DNA of 28,352 nt. Source: Candidatus Moraniibacteriota bacterium. Lineage in GTDB: Bacteria; Patescibacteriota; Minisyncoccia; Moranbacterales; UBA9337. The notes beneath the pieces were generated by a model that searched no databases, was not told the origin of the DNA, and worked only from the letters and a program-made list of their open reading frames with translations. Where the stretch lies: the NCBI GenBank assembly GCA_023229615.1, contig JALNYX010000001.1, positions 43,712 to 72,063 on the forward strand, read 5' to 3'. The translations under genes were made by a program, and so were the position numbers. This document shows positions 19,923 to 28,179 of the stretch, one piece after another. Every line of letters starts with the position of its first letter. Within the stretch, counting starts at the first letter, position 1.

Positions 19923-20390
19923 ATGCAAAAAATTACAATTCTTTCAGTGGGAAAAATTAAGGAAAAATATTTTCAGGAGGCTTGTCAGGAATATCTCAAA
20001 AGGATCAGTCCGTATGTTCGAGTTGAAATGGAAGAAGTTGGTGCGGAATCTTTTTTTGGCGAAGGCGACAAGGAAAAAGCCAAGGAAAAAGAGGGCGAAA
20101 GGATTTTGAAATTTTTAGACAGGAATGATGATTGTCAGATTTTTCTTTTGGAAGAAAATGGAAAAGAAATGGATTCAGTTGTTTTTTCACAAAAGTTGGA
20201 AAAAATTCAGCAGTCGATTATTTTTGTCATTGCCGGAGCACTTGGGTTTTCCGACGCAGTGAAAAAAAGAGGATTTGAAAAACTTTCCCTCTCGCAAATG
20301 ACATTTCCGCATGAATTAGCAAGGCTTGTTTTGCTAGAACAAGTATATCGCGCCGCCACTATCTGTAATGGAAAGAAATACCATTACTAG
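19923..20390 (+). CDS. rlmH: 23S rRNA m3Psi1915 methyltransferase RlmH
   Basis: A 155-residue SPOUT-family methyltransferase that methylates pseudouridine 1915 in helix 69 of 23S rRNA using SAM. Length matches the family (about 155). The SAM-binding trefoil knot is recognisable: IIFVIAGALGFSDAV (about 99-113, corresponding to FVIGGxxG) and LSLSQMTFPHELAR (121-134), followed by LLEQVYRAATICNGKKYHY at the end. The N-terminal ITILSVGKIKEKYFQEACQEY is also typical. No ribosome binding site is seen. It is followed by a membrane protein gene 62 bases downstream. Confidence is high. Confidence 0.93.
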   Translation: MQKITILSVGKIKEKYFQEACQEYLKRISPYVRVEMEEVGAESFFGEGDKEKAKEKEGERILKFLDRNDDCQIFLLEENGKEMDSVVFSQKLEKIQQSIIFVIAGALGFSDAVKKRGFEKLSLSQMTFPHELARLVLLEQVYRAATICNGKKYHY

Positions 20391-20452
20391 GTATAAATGT
20401 GTTATAATTCAAGTGCTAATCTTTAAGTAGAAAATAATAAACAAATAAAACT

Positions 20453-20791
20453 ATGAAAAAACATCTTATTAATTGGGCGATTTCAATCGTAGCGATAATG
20501 GTTGCGGCATATTTAATTCCGGGTGTGTATGTGAGTGGAGTTTTTACCGCCTTGGTAGTGGCAGTGGTATTGGGACTGCTTAATATTTTTATTCGACCGA
20601 TAATTCTTATTCTTACTTTGCCAATAAACATTCTGACGCTGGGACTTTTTACTTTAGTTATTAATGCCGGAATAGTTTTACTTGCCGGAAAAATAGTGGA
20701 TGGATTTGTTGTTTCTGAATTTTGGACAGCGCTCATTTTCGGACTGGTTCTATCTTTGGTTAATTCGGTTTTTCATATTAAAAAGGATTAA
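20453..20791 (+). CDS. 4-TM phage-holin-family (PF04020-like) membrane protein
   Basis: A 112-residue protein with four membrane helices (about 7-25, 30-50, 55-78, 88-106). The pattern LIPGVYVSGVFTALVVAVVLGLLNIFIRPIILILTLPINILTLGLF, with the IRP-LTLP-TLG motifs, is characteristic of the widespread small membrane family annotated as phage holin superfamily IV. The name is historical; the proteins occur as ordinary chromosomal genes and their role is unknown. No Shine-Dalgarno sequence. It precedes the lysozyme-like gene by 47 bases, a holin/lysin-like pairing that may or may not be meaningful. Confidence 0.8.
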   Translation: MKKHLINWAISIVAIMVAAYLIPGVYVSGVFTALVVAVVLGLLNIFIRPIILILTLPINILTLGLFTLVINAGIVLLAGKIVDGFVVSEFWTALIFGLVLSLVNSVFHIKKD

Positions 20792-20838
20792 TGTTTTTGC
20801 TGAAGATTGGCAGGCGAAGGTAAAATATGTAAGGCATT

Positions 20839-21462
20839 ATGAATATCAAAAATAAATACAAGATTGAAGATGGGATCAAAAAACTTCAAAAAAAGTTTTT
20901 GGCTTTTAATCAAGAAAGATTGAGATTTCCTTTGGTTTTGGTTTTGGTTGTTCTTTTGGATGTTATGGTTGTTTCGGTATATTTTTTTCGAAAAGAAGTT
21001 GATAAAGAGATTATTGTTCGATCGGTGGCTTATCCGGTTAATTCACAATTGAGAGAAGAGTTGGCGAAAATGACGGAGGGATATCCAATCGAAAATATGA
21101 TTCCTTTGATTTCTCGTCAGGATGATGAAGTGGCGGCGTTTTTAATAAGTATTGCCAAGAAAGAAAGCAATTGGGGAAAGCGGTCGCCAAAATTAAACGG
21201 AAAAGATTGTTATAATTATTGGGGTTATCGAGGTGTCAGGGAGAAGATGGGAAGTGGAGGGCATACTTGCTTTGACAGTCCAAGGGACGCAGTGCAGACA
21301 GTTTCAAAGCGAATCAAGAAGCTTATTGATCAGGATGTCGACACTCCTTCAAAGATGATTGTGTGGAAATGCGGATTTTCTTGTGCCGGACATAGTGATT
21401 ATAGTGTGAAAAAATGGATCAGTGATGTGGATTATTATTTCGGAAAGATTAACGGATCGTAG
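20839..21462 (+). CDS. Membrane-anchored lysozyme/transglycosylase-fold protein
   Basis: A 207-residue protein with a short cytoplasmic N-terminus, one membrane helix (about 31-50) and an extracytoplasmic domain. The stretch AAFLISIAKKESNWGKRSP (99-117) carries the likely catalytic Glu109 of lysozyme-like or lytic transglycosylase folds, and CYNYWGYRGVR with DSPRDAVQTVSKRIKKLID fits the substrate-groove region. Such enzymes cleave peptidoglycan glycan strands. Four Cys are present in the soluble part (KDCYN, HTCFD, KCGFSC), possibly disulfide-bonded. It sits in an envelope-related neighbourhood next to murA and mreB. The enzyme class is inferred from the local motif only. Confidence 0.68.
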   Translation: MNIKNKYKIEDGIKKLQKKFLAFNQERLRFPLVLVLVVLLDVMVVSVYFFRKEVDKEIIVRSVAYPVNSQLREELAKMTEGYPIENMIPLISRQDDEVAAFLISIAKKESNWGKRSPKLNGKDCYNYWGYRGVREKMGSGGHTCFDSPRDAVQTVSKRIKKLIDQDVDTPSKMIVWKCGFSCAGHSDYSVKKWISDVDYYFGKINGS

Positions 21463-21700
21463 TTGTTGGCGATAAATAGGTTGGCAGGAAATAAAAAGAT
21501 AAAATATTTTTTCTTCCAATTGTCCCTTTTGTTTAGTTTTCTTCTGATTATTTTTAACCATCGGTTGGTTAATATTGGAAGAATTTGTTTTTACTGCACA
21601 AAGACAGTGTAAGAAAAAATATTTCATCTTTTTATTTCTCCTTGAAATTGGAAGATTTTTGGATTATACTTATATTACTTAAAAAGTAAAATCATTACAT

Positions 21701-23011
21701 ATGATGCAATTATTTGAAATAAACGGCGGAAAAAAGCTTTCCGGGGAAATTGAGGTTAATAGTTCAAAGAATGCGGCAGTGGCGCTTTTGGCGGCTTCAA
21801 CCATAAATTCCGGAAAGACAACATTGAGAAATGTTCCGCAAATTGAAGAGGTTAACCGTTGGATTGAAATATTGGAAAGTGTTGGTGCAAAAATTGAAAA
21901 AGATGGAAGAAATTTGGAAATAAGCTATCCGAATGGAATTGAAATTGAAAAAATAAACCAGGAATCGGCGCAGAAAACTCGCAGCGTGATTTTGCTTTTA
22001 GGCGCTTTGTCTGGAAAAATGGAAAAATATTCAATACCGCAATCAGGCGGTTGTAAATTGGGAAGCCGGACGGTGCGTCCGCATCTTTTTGCGCTTGAAA
22101 ATTTTGGAATAAAAATTGCTTGCAGTGAAAAAAGTTTCGATGTGGAGGCGAGAGATTTGAAGGCGGTTTCAAAAATCGTATTGTATGAATCGGGGGATAC
22201 AGTGACGGAGAACGCTCTTCTTGCGGCGGCGCAGATTGCCGGAAAAACTTCTATTCATTTAGCGTCGGCGAATTATATGGTGCAGGACCTGTGTTTCTTT
22301 TTGGAAAAATTGGGAGTTAAGATTTCCGGAGTTGGAACGAGTGGTTTGGAAATTGAAGGGGTTGGGGAGATAAATAAAGATGTGGAGTATGAAATTAGTG
22401 AGGATCCGATTGAAGCGATGTTTTTTATTTCTTTGGCAGTGGCGACTAAGAGCGAAATTATTATTAAACGCGCCCCGATTGATTTTTTGGAATTGGAACT
22501 TCTTAAGCTCGAAAAGATGGGACAGAAATTTGAGATTGAAAAAGAATACTTTTCCCGCAACGAGCGTACCAAGTTAGTAGATATAAGAATGATTCCTTCG
22601 GAGTTGCGCGCATTGGAAGATAAGATTCATAGTTTGCCTTTCCCGGGAATTAATATTGATAATCTTCCATTTTTCGTACCAATTGCAATGGAAGCAAAGG
22701 GAAGAACACTGATTCATGATTGGGTTTTTGAAAATAGAGCGATATATTTTACCGAACTCAATCGTTTGGGCGCAAGAGTGACACTTCTTGATCCGCATCG
22801 AGTATATGTTGAGGGACCGAATCAATTGAAGGGTGCGGAAATGATGTGTCCGCCGGCACTGCGTCCGTCGGCGATTGTTTTGGTGGCGATGCTGGCAGCG
22901 GAAGGAAAATCTATTTTGCGCGATGTGTATAATATTAATCGCGGGTATGAGAATTTGGAAGAAAGACTTCGAAAATTAGGCGCAGAAATTAAGTTGATAA
23001 ATGTCAATTAA
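21701..23011 (+). CDS. murA: UDP-N-acetylglucosamine 1-carboxyvinyltransferase (MurA)
   Basis: A 436-residue enzyme for the first committed step of peptidoglycan synthesis: transfer of enolpyruvate from PEP to UDP-GlcNAc. The two-domain inside-out barrel is indicated by the N-terminal GEIEVNSSKNAAVALLAA (K23), the active-site loop SGGCKLGSRTVRPH (Cys118, the fosfomycin target), FPGINIDNLPFF (catalytic Asp region) and the C-terminal ALRPSAIVLVAMLAAEGKSI and INRGYENLEERLRKLGA. Size matches the family (about 420). Start is either ATG at 21701 or the adjacent 21704. It is followed after five bases by a MazG-like gene, then mreB and a glycosyltransferase, forming an envelope/shape run. No Shine-Dalgarno sequence; 21463-21700 upstream shows no strong promoter. 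Confidence 0.9.
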   Translation: MMQLFEINGGKKLSGEIEVNSSKNAAVALLAASTINSGKTTLRNVPQIEEVNRWIEILESVGAKIEKDGRNLEISYPNGIEIEKINQESAQKTRSVILLLGALSGKMEKYSIPQSGGCKLGSRTVRPHLFALENFGIKIACSEKSFDVEARDLKAVSKIVLYESGDTVTENALLAAAQIAGKTSIHLASANYMVQDLCFFLEKLGVKISGVGTSGLEIEGVGEINKDVEYEISEDPIEAMFFISLAVATKSEIIIKRAPIDFLELELLKLEKMGQKFEIEKEYFSRNERTKLVDIRMIPSELRALEDKIHSLPFPGINIDNLPFFVPIAMEAKGRTLIHDWVFENRAIYFTELNRLGARVTLLDPHRVYVEGPNQLKGAEMMCPPALRPSAIVLVAMLAAEGKSILRDVYNINRGYENLEERLRKLGAEIKLINVN

Positions 23012-23016
23012 TAAAA

Positions 23017-23343
23017 ATGAAAGATTTTTACGAAGCGATAAAAAAGTTTCATGATAAGTTTGAGATGAAGGGGACGAATAATGAGGATATGAATTTTCGT
23101 TTAAATCTTTTGATTGAAGAACTGGGGGAGTTGGCGCAGGCGGTTACCAAAGGAAAATCTCGAGAAGAAGTGATGGAGGAAAATATTGATTTGCTTAATT
23201 TGGTTATCGGAAATTTTGTGAGTATGGGCGCATCTCTAGAAGAGATAGATTCGGCATTTTGGAAAAAGTATGATAAGATAATGAACCGAAAGAAAAAGAA
23301 AATAGAAGGAGGAAACTATCGGGTGAGTGATTTTAAAAATTGA
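23017..23343 (+). CDS. MazG-like all-alpha NTP pyrophosphohydrolase
   Basis: A 108-residue helical protein. The metal-binding signature is present: E34-E35-xx-E38 in LLIEELGELAQA and E55/D58 in EENIDLLN, matching the EExxE...ExxD pattern of MazG-like enzymes that hydrolyse non-canonical or surplus NTPs. The length is that of a single-domain MazG-like protein. It begins five bases after murA and ends at 23343, just before mreB (ATG 23370), so co-transcription is likely. Substrate not determined; house-cleaning of nucleotide pools is the usual role. Confidence 0.82.
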   Translation: MKDFYEAIKKFHDKFEMKGTNNEDMNFRLNLLIEELGELAQAVTKGKSREEVMEENIDLLNLVIGNFVSMGASLEEIDSAFWKKYDKIMNRKKKKIEGGNYRVSDFKN

Positions 23344-23369
23344 AATTATTAATTGAAATTTATTTTTTT

Positions 23370-24377
23370 ATGTTTATACGTAAAATTGGAATTGATTTGG
23401 GGACAGCGAATATTTTGATTTTTGTTCCTGGCAAGGGAGTGGTAATCAACGAACCGTCAGTAGTGGCGGTTTCTTTGGCTGAGAACAGGGTTTTGGCAGT
23501 GGGAAATGAAGCTAAGGAAATGATTGGGCGCACACCAGACACGATTATCGCCAGTCGTCCGCTCAAGGATGGTGCAATTGCGGATTATCGAATTACTGAA
23601 GCGATGCTTAAATATTTTATCAACAAAGTGAGTGGTAAATTCCGTTTGTTTCGTCCGGAAGTGATGATTTCCGTTCCGGCAGGAATTACTTCAACAGAAA
23701 AAAGAGCGGTGATTGATGCGGCGGTCAAAGCGGGAGCCAAAGCGGCTTATGTTCTCAAAGAACCGATTTTGGCGGCAATCGGTGCTGGGATTCCAATTAA
23801 CAATGCGCAGGGAAATATGATTATTGATATTGGAGGAGGAACTTCCGAAGTGGCAGTTGTTTCTTTGGGTGGTGTTGTGGCGGCGCACAGTGCGCGTGTC
23901 GGGGGAAACAAGTTTGATCAGGCAATTGCCGACTATATCAAACGCAAGCACGGGCTGGCCATCGGAGACCGCACAGCAGAGGATATCAAGATTCAAATAG
24001 GAAGCGCAATTGCTCAAGTTAAGGAAGAATATGCGGAAGTGAAAGGACGGGATTTGACTGGTGGACTTCCGAAAACGATCAAAGTTTCTTCCAATGAAAT
24101 AACGGAAGCTTTGCAAGATGAGCTTCGTGAAGTAATTAATGCGATAAAAAAAGTCCTGCAAGAAACTCCTCCTGAACTTGCCGCAGATATTATGGACAAA
24201 GGAATGGTGCTTTCTGGAGGAGGCGCTTTGCTTCGGAATTTGGACCAACTGATTACGAAAACCATCAATGTTCCTTGTTATGTGGCGGATGATGCTCTTC
24301 TTTGCGTGGTAAAAGGAACAGGAAAAGCTTTGGAAAATTTGGATTTGTATAAAAAGACTTTATTGATGAGTAAATGA
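23370..24377 (+). CDS. mreB: Rod-shape-determining actin homologue MreB
   Basis: A 335-residue actin-like ATPase that forms membrane-associated filaments guiding lateral wall synthesis. ATG 23370 is preferred to a TTG at 23340 because it gives the classical N-terminus MFIRKIGIDLGTAN. Actin-fold motifs are visible: phosphate 1 IGIDLGTAN (6-14), phosphate 2 IDIGGGTSEVAV (about 153-164) and the adenosine motif LSGGGALLRNLD (about 284-295). Length matches (about 335-345). No ribosome binding site; the last bases overlap the next gene (ATGA). Presence of MreB suggests a rod-shaped or elongated cell. Confidence 0.95.
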   Translation: MFIRKIGIDLGTANILIFVPGKGVVINEPSVVAVSLAENRVLAVGNEAKEMIGRTPDTIIASRPLKDGAIADYRITEAMLKYFINKVSGKFRLFRPEVMISVPAGITSTEKRAVIDAAVKAGAKAAYVLKEPILAAIGAGIPINNAQGNMIIDIGGGTSEVAVVSLGGVVAAHSARVGGNKFDQAIADYIKRKHGLAIGDRTAEDIKIQIGSAIAQVKEEYAEVKGRDLTGGLPKTIKVSSNEITEALQDELREVINAIKKVLQETPPELAADIMDKGMVLSGGGALLRNLDQLITKTINVPCYVADDALLCVVKGTGKALENLDLYKKTLLMSK

Positions 24378-25510
24378 AAATTGGTATCGATGGTTCGCGG
24401 GCGTTTCTCGAAAAGCGCACCGGAATTGAAGAATATTCTTATCAAGTTATCAAGCACCTGAGAGACAAATTAGAAAGTCATCAGGTGGTTTTGTATATTC
24501 GAAAGAATCAAAAGGTTGACTTCGATCTGCCTGAAAATTGGAAAATAAAAAAATTGTGGTTTCCGTATTTTACCGCTCAAATAAGGTTTTCATTTGAATT
24601 TTTGTTTTATCCTGTGGACGTTCTTTTTGTTCCGGCGCATGTAGTTCCGCCGATTCATCCCAAAAAGACTGTTGTTGTTGTGCATGGATTAGAATATGAA
24701 TTTTTTCCGCAGGTCTATTCAAGATGGGCAAGACTGTATATGCCTTTTGTGATTAAGAATTCTTGTCGTTGGGCGTTAAAAATTATTTCTGTTTCAGAAA
24801 ACACCAAGAAAGATTTGATGAAGTTGTATGGTGTGGCGGAACAGAAAATTGATGTGGTGTATGAGGGATACGATTTTAATTTCCAATTTCCAATTTCCAA
24901 TTTCCAATCAATTTCCAATGATAAAATTTTCAATTTAAAAAATAAGAATAAGTACCTACTGTTTGTTGGTCGTTTAGAAGAGCGGAAAAATATTTTGGGG
25001 ATTATTGAGGCGTTTGAAATTTTGAAGGAAAAATATCAAATTCCGCACAAGTTGGTTTTGGCAGGAATGTCGGGATACGGATATGATAAAATAAAATTCA
25101 AAATTCAAAATTCAAAGTTCAAAGCTGATATCCTAGAAACCGGATATATTTCCGATGAGGAAAAATTTGAATTAATGAGAAAAGTGGATGTGTTTTTGTT
25201 TCCGACTTTTTATGAGGGTTTTGGGATTCCTGTTTTGGAAGCGCAAAGCGTTGGCACTCCTGTGGTGGCTGGAAACAATTCATCAATTCCGGAAGTGGTG
25301 TCAGTAAAACGGGGAAGTGTTGAATTGGAAGGTCAAAAATCAGCTTTGCTTGTGGATGTTAATAATGCGGAAGAAATCGCCGAAACAACTTATAAACTTA
25401 TTAGTGATAATGATTTGAGAGAAAAAATAATCCAAATGGGATTGGAAAATGTCAAAAGATTTTCCTGGGAAAAATGCGCCAGCGAGATTGCGAAGATTTT
25501 AAAGGGATAA
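24374..25510 (+). CDS. GT4-family glycosyltransferase
   Basis: A 378-residue glycosyltransferase of the GT-B fold, family GT4. It overlaps mreB by four bases (ATGA), implying translational coupling. The N-terminal Rossmann domain shows MKIGIDGSRAF and VVVVHGLEYE; the C-terminal domain has FVGRLEERKNILGIIEAF (nucleotide-sugar binding) and PTFYEGFGIPVLEAQSVGTPVVAGNNSSIPE with the E-x7-E motif. It probably transfers a sugar to a cell-surface glycan or lipid; acceptor unknown. Two stretches of 7-bp tandem repeats within the gene (24878-24919 and 25093-25120) encode low-complexity inserts NFQFPISNFQSISN and KFKIQNSKFK and look like slippage insertions. Its coupling to mreB suggests a role in envelope biogenesis. 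Confidence 0.88.
   Translation: MKIGIDGSRAFLEKRTGIEEYSYQVIKHLRDKLESHQVVLYIRKNQKVDFDLPENWKIKKLWFPYFTAQIRFSFEFLFYPVDVLFVPAHVVPPIHPKKTVVVVHGLEYEFFPQVYSRWARLYMPFVIKNSCRWALKIISVSENTKKDLMKLYGVAEQKIDVVYEGYDFNFQFPISNFQSISNDKIFNLKNKNKYLLFVGRLEERKNILGIIEAFEILKEKYQIPHKLVLAGMSGYGYDKIKFKIQNSKFKADILETGYISDEEKFELMRKVDVFLFPTFYEGFGIPVLEAQSVGTPVVAGNNSSIPEVVSVKRGSVELEGQKSALLVDVNNAEEIAETTYKLISDNDLREKIIQMGLENVKRFSWEKCASEIAKILKG
24878..24919. repeat. Tandem 7-bp repeat AATTTCC inside the glycosyltransferase gene
   Basis: Four copies of AATTTCC run from 24878 to 24905, with a fifth partial/offset copy at 24910-24919. It is translated as NFQFPISNFQS. The unit length is not a multiple of three, so copy-number change would shift the frame. 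Confidence 0.85.
25093..25120. repeat. Tandem 7-bp repeat AAAATTC inside the glycosyltransferase gene
   Basis: Three exact copies of AAAATTC (25093-25113) plus one with a single change (AAAGTTC, 25114-25120), translated as KFKIQNSKF. Confidence 0.85.
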
Positions 25511-25589
25511 GAATAAAATTATTTCACATTGGATTCAGGGCAGAGGGGCTAGGGGTGAATGCTCTGGAGTTATGACTCCTTATCGGTTT

Positions 25590-26423
25590 TTATTTTGGCG
25601 ATTCCAATTTCTTTGCACCGCTACTTGCTAAAAGCGACTTCATCTGAAGTATTGCCGTATTATTTAATTTTAAAATTCTATCTTTCTGAGATAGACCGTC
25701 GCGGATCAATAATGCATTTATGCTTTCAAGATTAGACAAAACCACCAACTGTTCAATCGAGGCATAATCTCGAATATTTCCTTTTAGCTTTGGATTTTCA
25801 TCTCGCCACTTTTTTGCGGTTATCCCAAACAATGCCATATTGAGTAAATCCGCCTCGTTGGCGTATTTCATATTGACTTGGTCTTTTGTTAGTTCTGGTG
25901 GAATTAGTTTTTCTTTTATGGCGTCAGTATGAATTTTATAATTAATCTTTGTTAGTGTCCTTTGAAGATTCCATTCTAGCTTTTGCCTGCTATTTTCATC
26001 TTCTTTTAATCTCTGGAATTCCTTGATCAAATAAAACTTGAATTCCGCCGAAATCCAAGAAGCAAACTCAAAGGCAATATCTTTGTGAGCAAAAGTACCT
26101 CTATTATAGCGTCCTCTCGTGGCAAAAATTCCAATGGCATTTGTCTTATTAACCCATTGCTGGACAGATATTGCAAATCCATTGCCACCACTTTGATTTT
26201 TAAAGTCACTGAATTCAGTTACTTTAAAATTAGGATTGTTCATTCTTTCCCATATTCCCATGAATTCAATGGCAAAACGGGTGCTTAACCAATGGGAAAT
26301 AACCAGCCCAGCTTCTGAGTTTTTATGTTTTGCTATATCGGTCAAAGAAATATAATCGCTGTTATTTTTAGTAAAAGTGACTATTTCGATGCCCTCGACA
26401 TTGATTTTTTGTTTCTTTACCAT
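25590..26423 (-). CDS. KilA-N domain protein
   Basis: A 277-residue protein with a KilA-N DNA-binding domain (about 1-150): DYISLTDIAKHKNSE, VISHWLSTRFAIEFMGIWE and the C-terminal half ATRGRYNRGTFAHKDIAFEFASWISAEFKFYLIKEFQRL. These domains are typical of phage and large-DNA-virus proteins and of phage antirepressors. The C-terminal 120 residues are helical with WRDENPKLKGNIRDYAS and no known motif. It begins after a hairpin in the glycosyltransferase 3' region (GGAGT/ACTCC near 25566-25579). It is probably of phage or mobile-element origin. No ribosome binding site. Confidence 0.85.
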   Translation of the reverse strand: MVKKQKINVEGIEIVTFTKNNSDYISLTDIAKHKNSEAGLVISHWLSTRFAIEFMGIWERMNNPNFKVTEFSDFKNQSGGNGFAISVQQWVNKTNAIGIFATRGRYNRGTFAHKDIAFEFASWISAEFKFYLIKEFQRLKEDENSRQKLEWNLQRTLTKINYKIHTDAIKEKLIPPELTKDQVNMKYANEADLLNMALFGITAKKWRDENPKLKGNIRDYASIEQLVVLSNLESINALLIRDGLSQKDRILKLNNTAILQMKSLLASSGAKKLESPK

Positions 26424-26554
26424 GAGATGCTAAGGTTAATTGAATCTTGTCATTATTATTTTACCATATTTGTGACTAGCGGTGAATGCCTAAAATCCAA
26501 AACTCTTTTTTTCTTTTAATTTATTTTACCTTAAATAAAACAAAAATCAATTAT

Positions 26555-26679
26555 ATGGATAAATATATTCGGGGTAGATATTGGTAAAAATGATTTTTAC
26601 GCTTGTTTTGCGGAATCCAGTGAACCTGTTTTTTTTTTGGATGAAGATCGCAGAAACAAAAACACCCAGACTGTTTGAA
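26555..26679 (+). pseudogene. Fragment of an IS110-type transposase, frameshifted
   Basis: ATGGATAAATAT at 26555 begins like an IS110 N-terminus (MDKYI), and from 26565 in the next frame the translation IFGVDIGKNDFYACFAESS continues with EPVFFLDEDRRNKNTQTV before a stop. VDIGKNDF resembles the first Asp motif of the DEDD RuvC-like domain of IS110 transposases. Only about 38 codons remain and a one-base shift separates the two parts, so it is a remnant. The rest of 26424-26743 holds no gene: 26424-26554 is AT-rich without a recognisable feature. Confidence 0.4.
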
Positions 26680-26691
26680 AGTTAGGGTGCT
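26654..26691 (-). terminator. Possible terminator of the 26744-27451 gene
   Basis: On the minus strand AGCACCC (26691-26685) can pair with GGGTGTT (26667-26661) across a 17-base loop, followed by TTTGTTTC. The long loop makes it a moderate candidate. Confidence 0.45.
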
Positions 26692-26743
26692 TGGCAGAGA
26701 TATAGTTAGCTATACGATATCATAAAGGCGCTTAAATTTCTCC

Positions 26744-27451
26744 TTATGTTTTGTCTGTTTTACATTTTAATATACTTTGTTCCAAAAATATTTCATAATC
26801 ATTTTTGATAGTATCAAGGGACTTTTCCAATAAAATTTTTATTATATCCTCGGAATAATTAGTGTTTCTCAGTTGGTTTGTTAGATCTGTATAAAATAGA
26901 ACAGCTTTGTCGCGTGTAGATAAGTCTATTTTTAATAAGAAGTTATTAAATTCGTTAATGGTTTTAATTGCTTTTTCATTATCTAAATTAAAAAATTTAC
27001 CAAAAGCTTCTGCGAGTTGATTTAAATTTTCAGTAGACCACAACAAAACCGACGCTATGTCAGCTTGCAAGTTGGGTGATTTTTCAACTAGCAATATTTC
27101 AACTGCAAATTCGATGAAGCTGTGAGCTGCATCTATGGATTTTTTGGGGAAATATTTTGCAATATCATCAAGGATATAACGGCCATTAATATAGGCAAAA
27201 CCATTCTCCCCATGGACAAACCTATCTATTCCATTCGGACTTTCATGCAACAATAATCCTTCTGCAAAATTTTTAAGGTCGGGGTAATGTTCCTTGATAT
27301 AGCTTGAAAATTTTTCTGTTTCAGTTTTCATTTTATCCCAACTTATAATTCCAGTTATAGGGATATCAGGAAAAATAGAGCCATATAAAAGATCAGGCGT
27401 TGAATTGCTATCTATTCTTTTGGAACAATAGATGTGGGTTAATGGAAACAT
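26744..27451 (-). CDS. Zinc-dependent phospholipase C-like protein
   Basis: The frame is open from a GTG at 27490, but the ATG at 27451 gives the more natural N-terminus MFPLTHIYCSKRI and 235 residues. The all-helical fold with metal ligands is suggested by PLTHIYCSK, LLYGSIFPDIP, LLLHESPNGIDRFVHG and AAHSFIEFAVEILL, the arrangement of His and Asp seen in zinc-dependent phospholipase C or nuclease-type proteins. Substrate is unknown and the catalytic set is not complete by eye. No signal peptide. No ribosome binding site. It lies next to accessory DNA on both sides, so it may be acquired. Confidence 0.5.
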   Translation of the reverse strand: MFPLTHIYCSKRIDSNSTPDLLYGSIFPDIPITGIISWDKMKTETEKFSSYIKEHYPDLKNFAEGLLLHESPNGIDRFVHGENGFAYINGRYILDDIAKYFPKKSIDAAHSFIEFAVEILLVEKSPNLQADIASVLLWSTENLNQLAEAFGKFFNLDNEKAIKTINEFNNFLLKIDLSTRDKAVLFYTDLTNQLRNTNYSEDIIKILLEKSLDTIKNDYEIFLEQSILKCKTDKT

Positions 27452-27682
27452 ATTTATAAAAAAATTTGAGTGTCCTCGTGATTTCGCCACAGCGTTTCGG
27501 CATCATGCGAAGTTGCGCCCATGTTTTTGAACTAAAGCTTCAAACATTTACCTATCTTGATTATATCACTAAACTTTGTTTACTTACAGCGCAATTTGGG
27601 TGGAGTAAAAGAAAAATATAGAATAATTCTCCTTATTATTAGTGCCCTTTTGAAATTTTTTCTCCACTTTAAAGCCCCCTCC

Positions 27683-27710
27683 TTGACAAGCGTTAAATTT
27701 TTGCTAAACT
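27683..27710 (+). promoter_or_regulatory. Promoter of the cassette gene
   Basis: TTGACA (27683-27688), 16-base spacer, TAAACT (27705-27710). The predicted start near 27717 gives a leader of about 48 bases including AAGGAGG at 27752-27758. Confidence 0.8.
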
Positions 27711-27764
27711 ACTTTGAACACTAATCTTGGTGTTAAATAGCTCTTACAATTAAGGAGGATGAAA

Positions 27765-28109
27765 ATGGCTACGATAGTGAAACCAGAATCAAAAAGAGAG
27801 GTTTACATTCAATTATGGCAATATCGCTCATCTGCGCTACCCTCGGAATATGGTTTTTCTCTTCATTTTTTAAAAAAAGATTGGGAAGCGTTTGTCAAAA
27901 ATTTTTGGGCGAACAAGCCTGACGATGCCCCAGCAACCTATGAGTGTCAATTTGGTCGACCATTTCTCTGTGAGGTTGATCAAGAAATGTTTCTGCGGGT
28001 AAAAAAAGAAGAAAATATAAGATTGTACAAAGATTTTCCAGTCGGAATCCCAAAAAACTTTCTAAACTCTGACGCGTGGGCAAAAACTAAATATTCATGC
28101 CCGGAATAA
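27765..28109 (+). CDS. Unknown protein carried by the inverted-repeat cassette
   Basis: The ATG at 27765 is chosen over 27759 because AAGGAGG (27752-27758) lies six bases upstream. The product has 114 residues, is soluble, rich in aromatic residues (YIQLWQYRSS, HFLKKDWEAFVKNFWANKP) and contains two Cys (YECQFGRPFLCEV). No membrane segment, catalytic motif or known family is recognised. It has a private promoter and terminator and sits inside terminal inverted repeats. The strong ribosome binding site is shared with the genes at 60, 891, 9362 and 10586 but with few others here. Function unknown; its cassette setting suggests an accessory role. Confidence 0.7.
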   Translation: MATIVKPESKREVYIQLWQYRSSALPSEYGFSLHFLKKDWEAFVKNFWANKPDDAPATYECQFGRPFLCEVDQEMFLRVKKEENIRLYKDFPVGIPKNFLNSDAWAKTKYSCPE

Positions 28110-28142
28110 ACATACTATCTATCACTCACTCACTAAGCTTTA

Positions 28143-28179
28143 CCCCTCGCGGAATTTAATTCCACTTGGGGCTTTTTTT
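28143..28179 (+). terminator. Terminator of the cassette gene
   Basis: CCCC (28143-28146) pairs with GGGG (28168-28171), enclosing GGAAT/ATTCC (28151-28163), followed by eight T's. Its 3' arm adjoins the right inverted repeat. Confidence 0.88.

Noticed and set aside
23340..23369. TTG start for MreB
   Set aside because: It adds a non-conserved hydrophobic leader; the ATG at 23370 gives the classical MreB N-terminus.
27452..27490. GTG start for the phospholipase C-like gene
   Set aside because: The extra 13 residues are unlike the family's usual N-terminus, whereas MFPLTH at 27451 fits.
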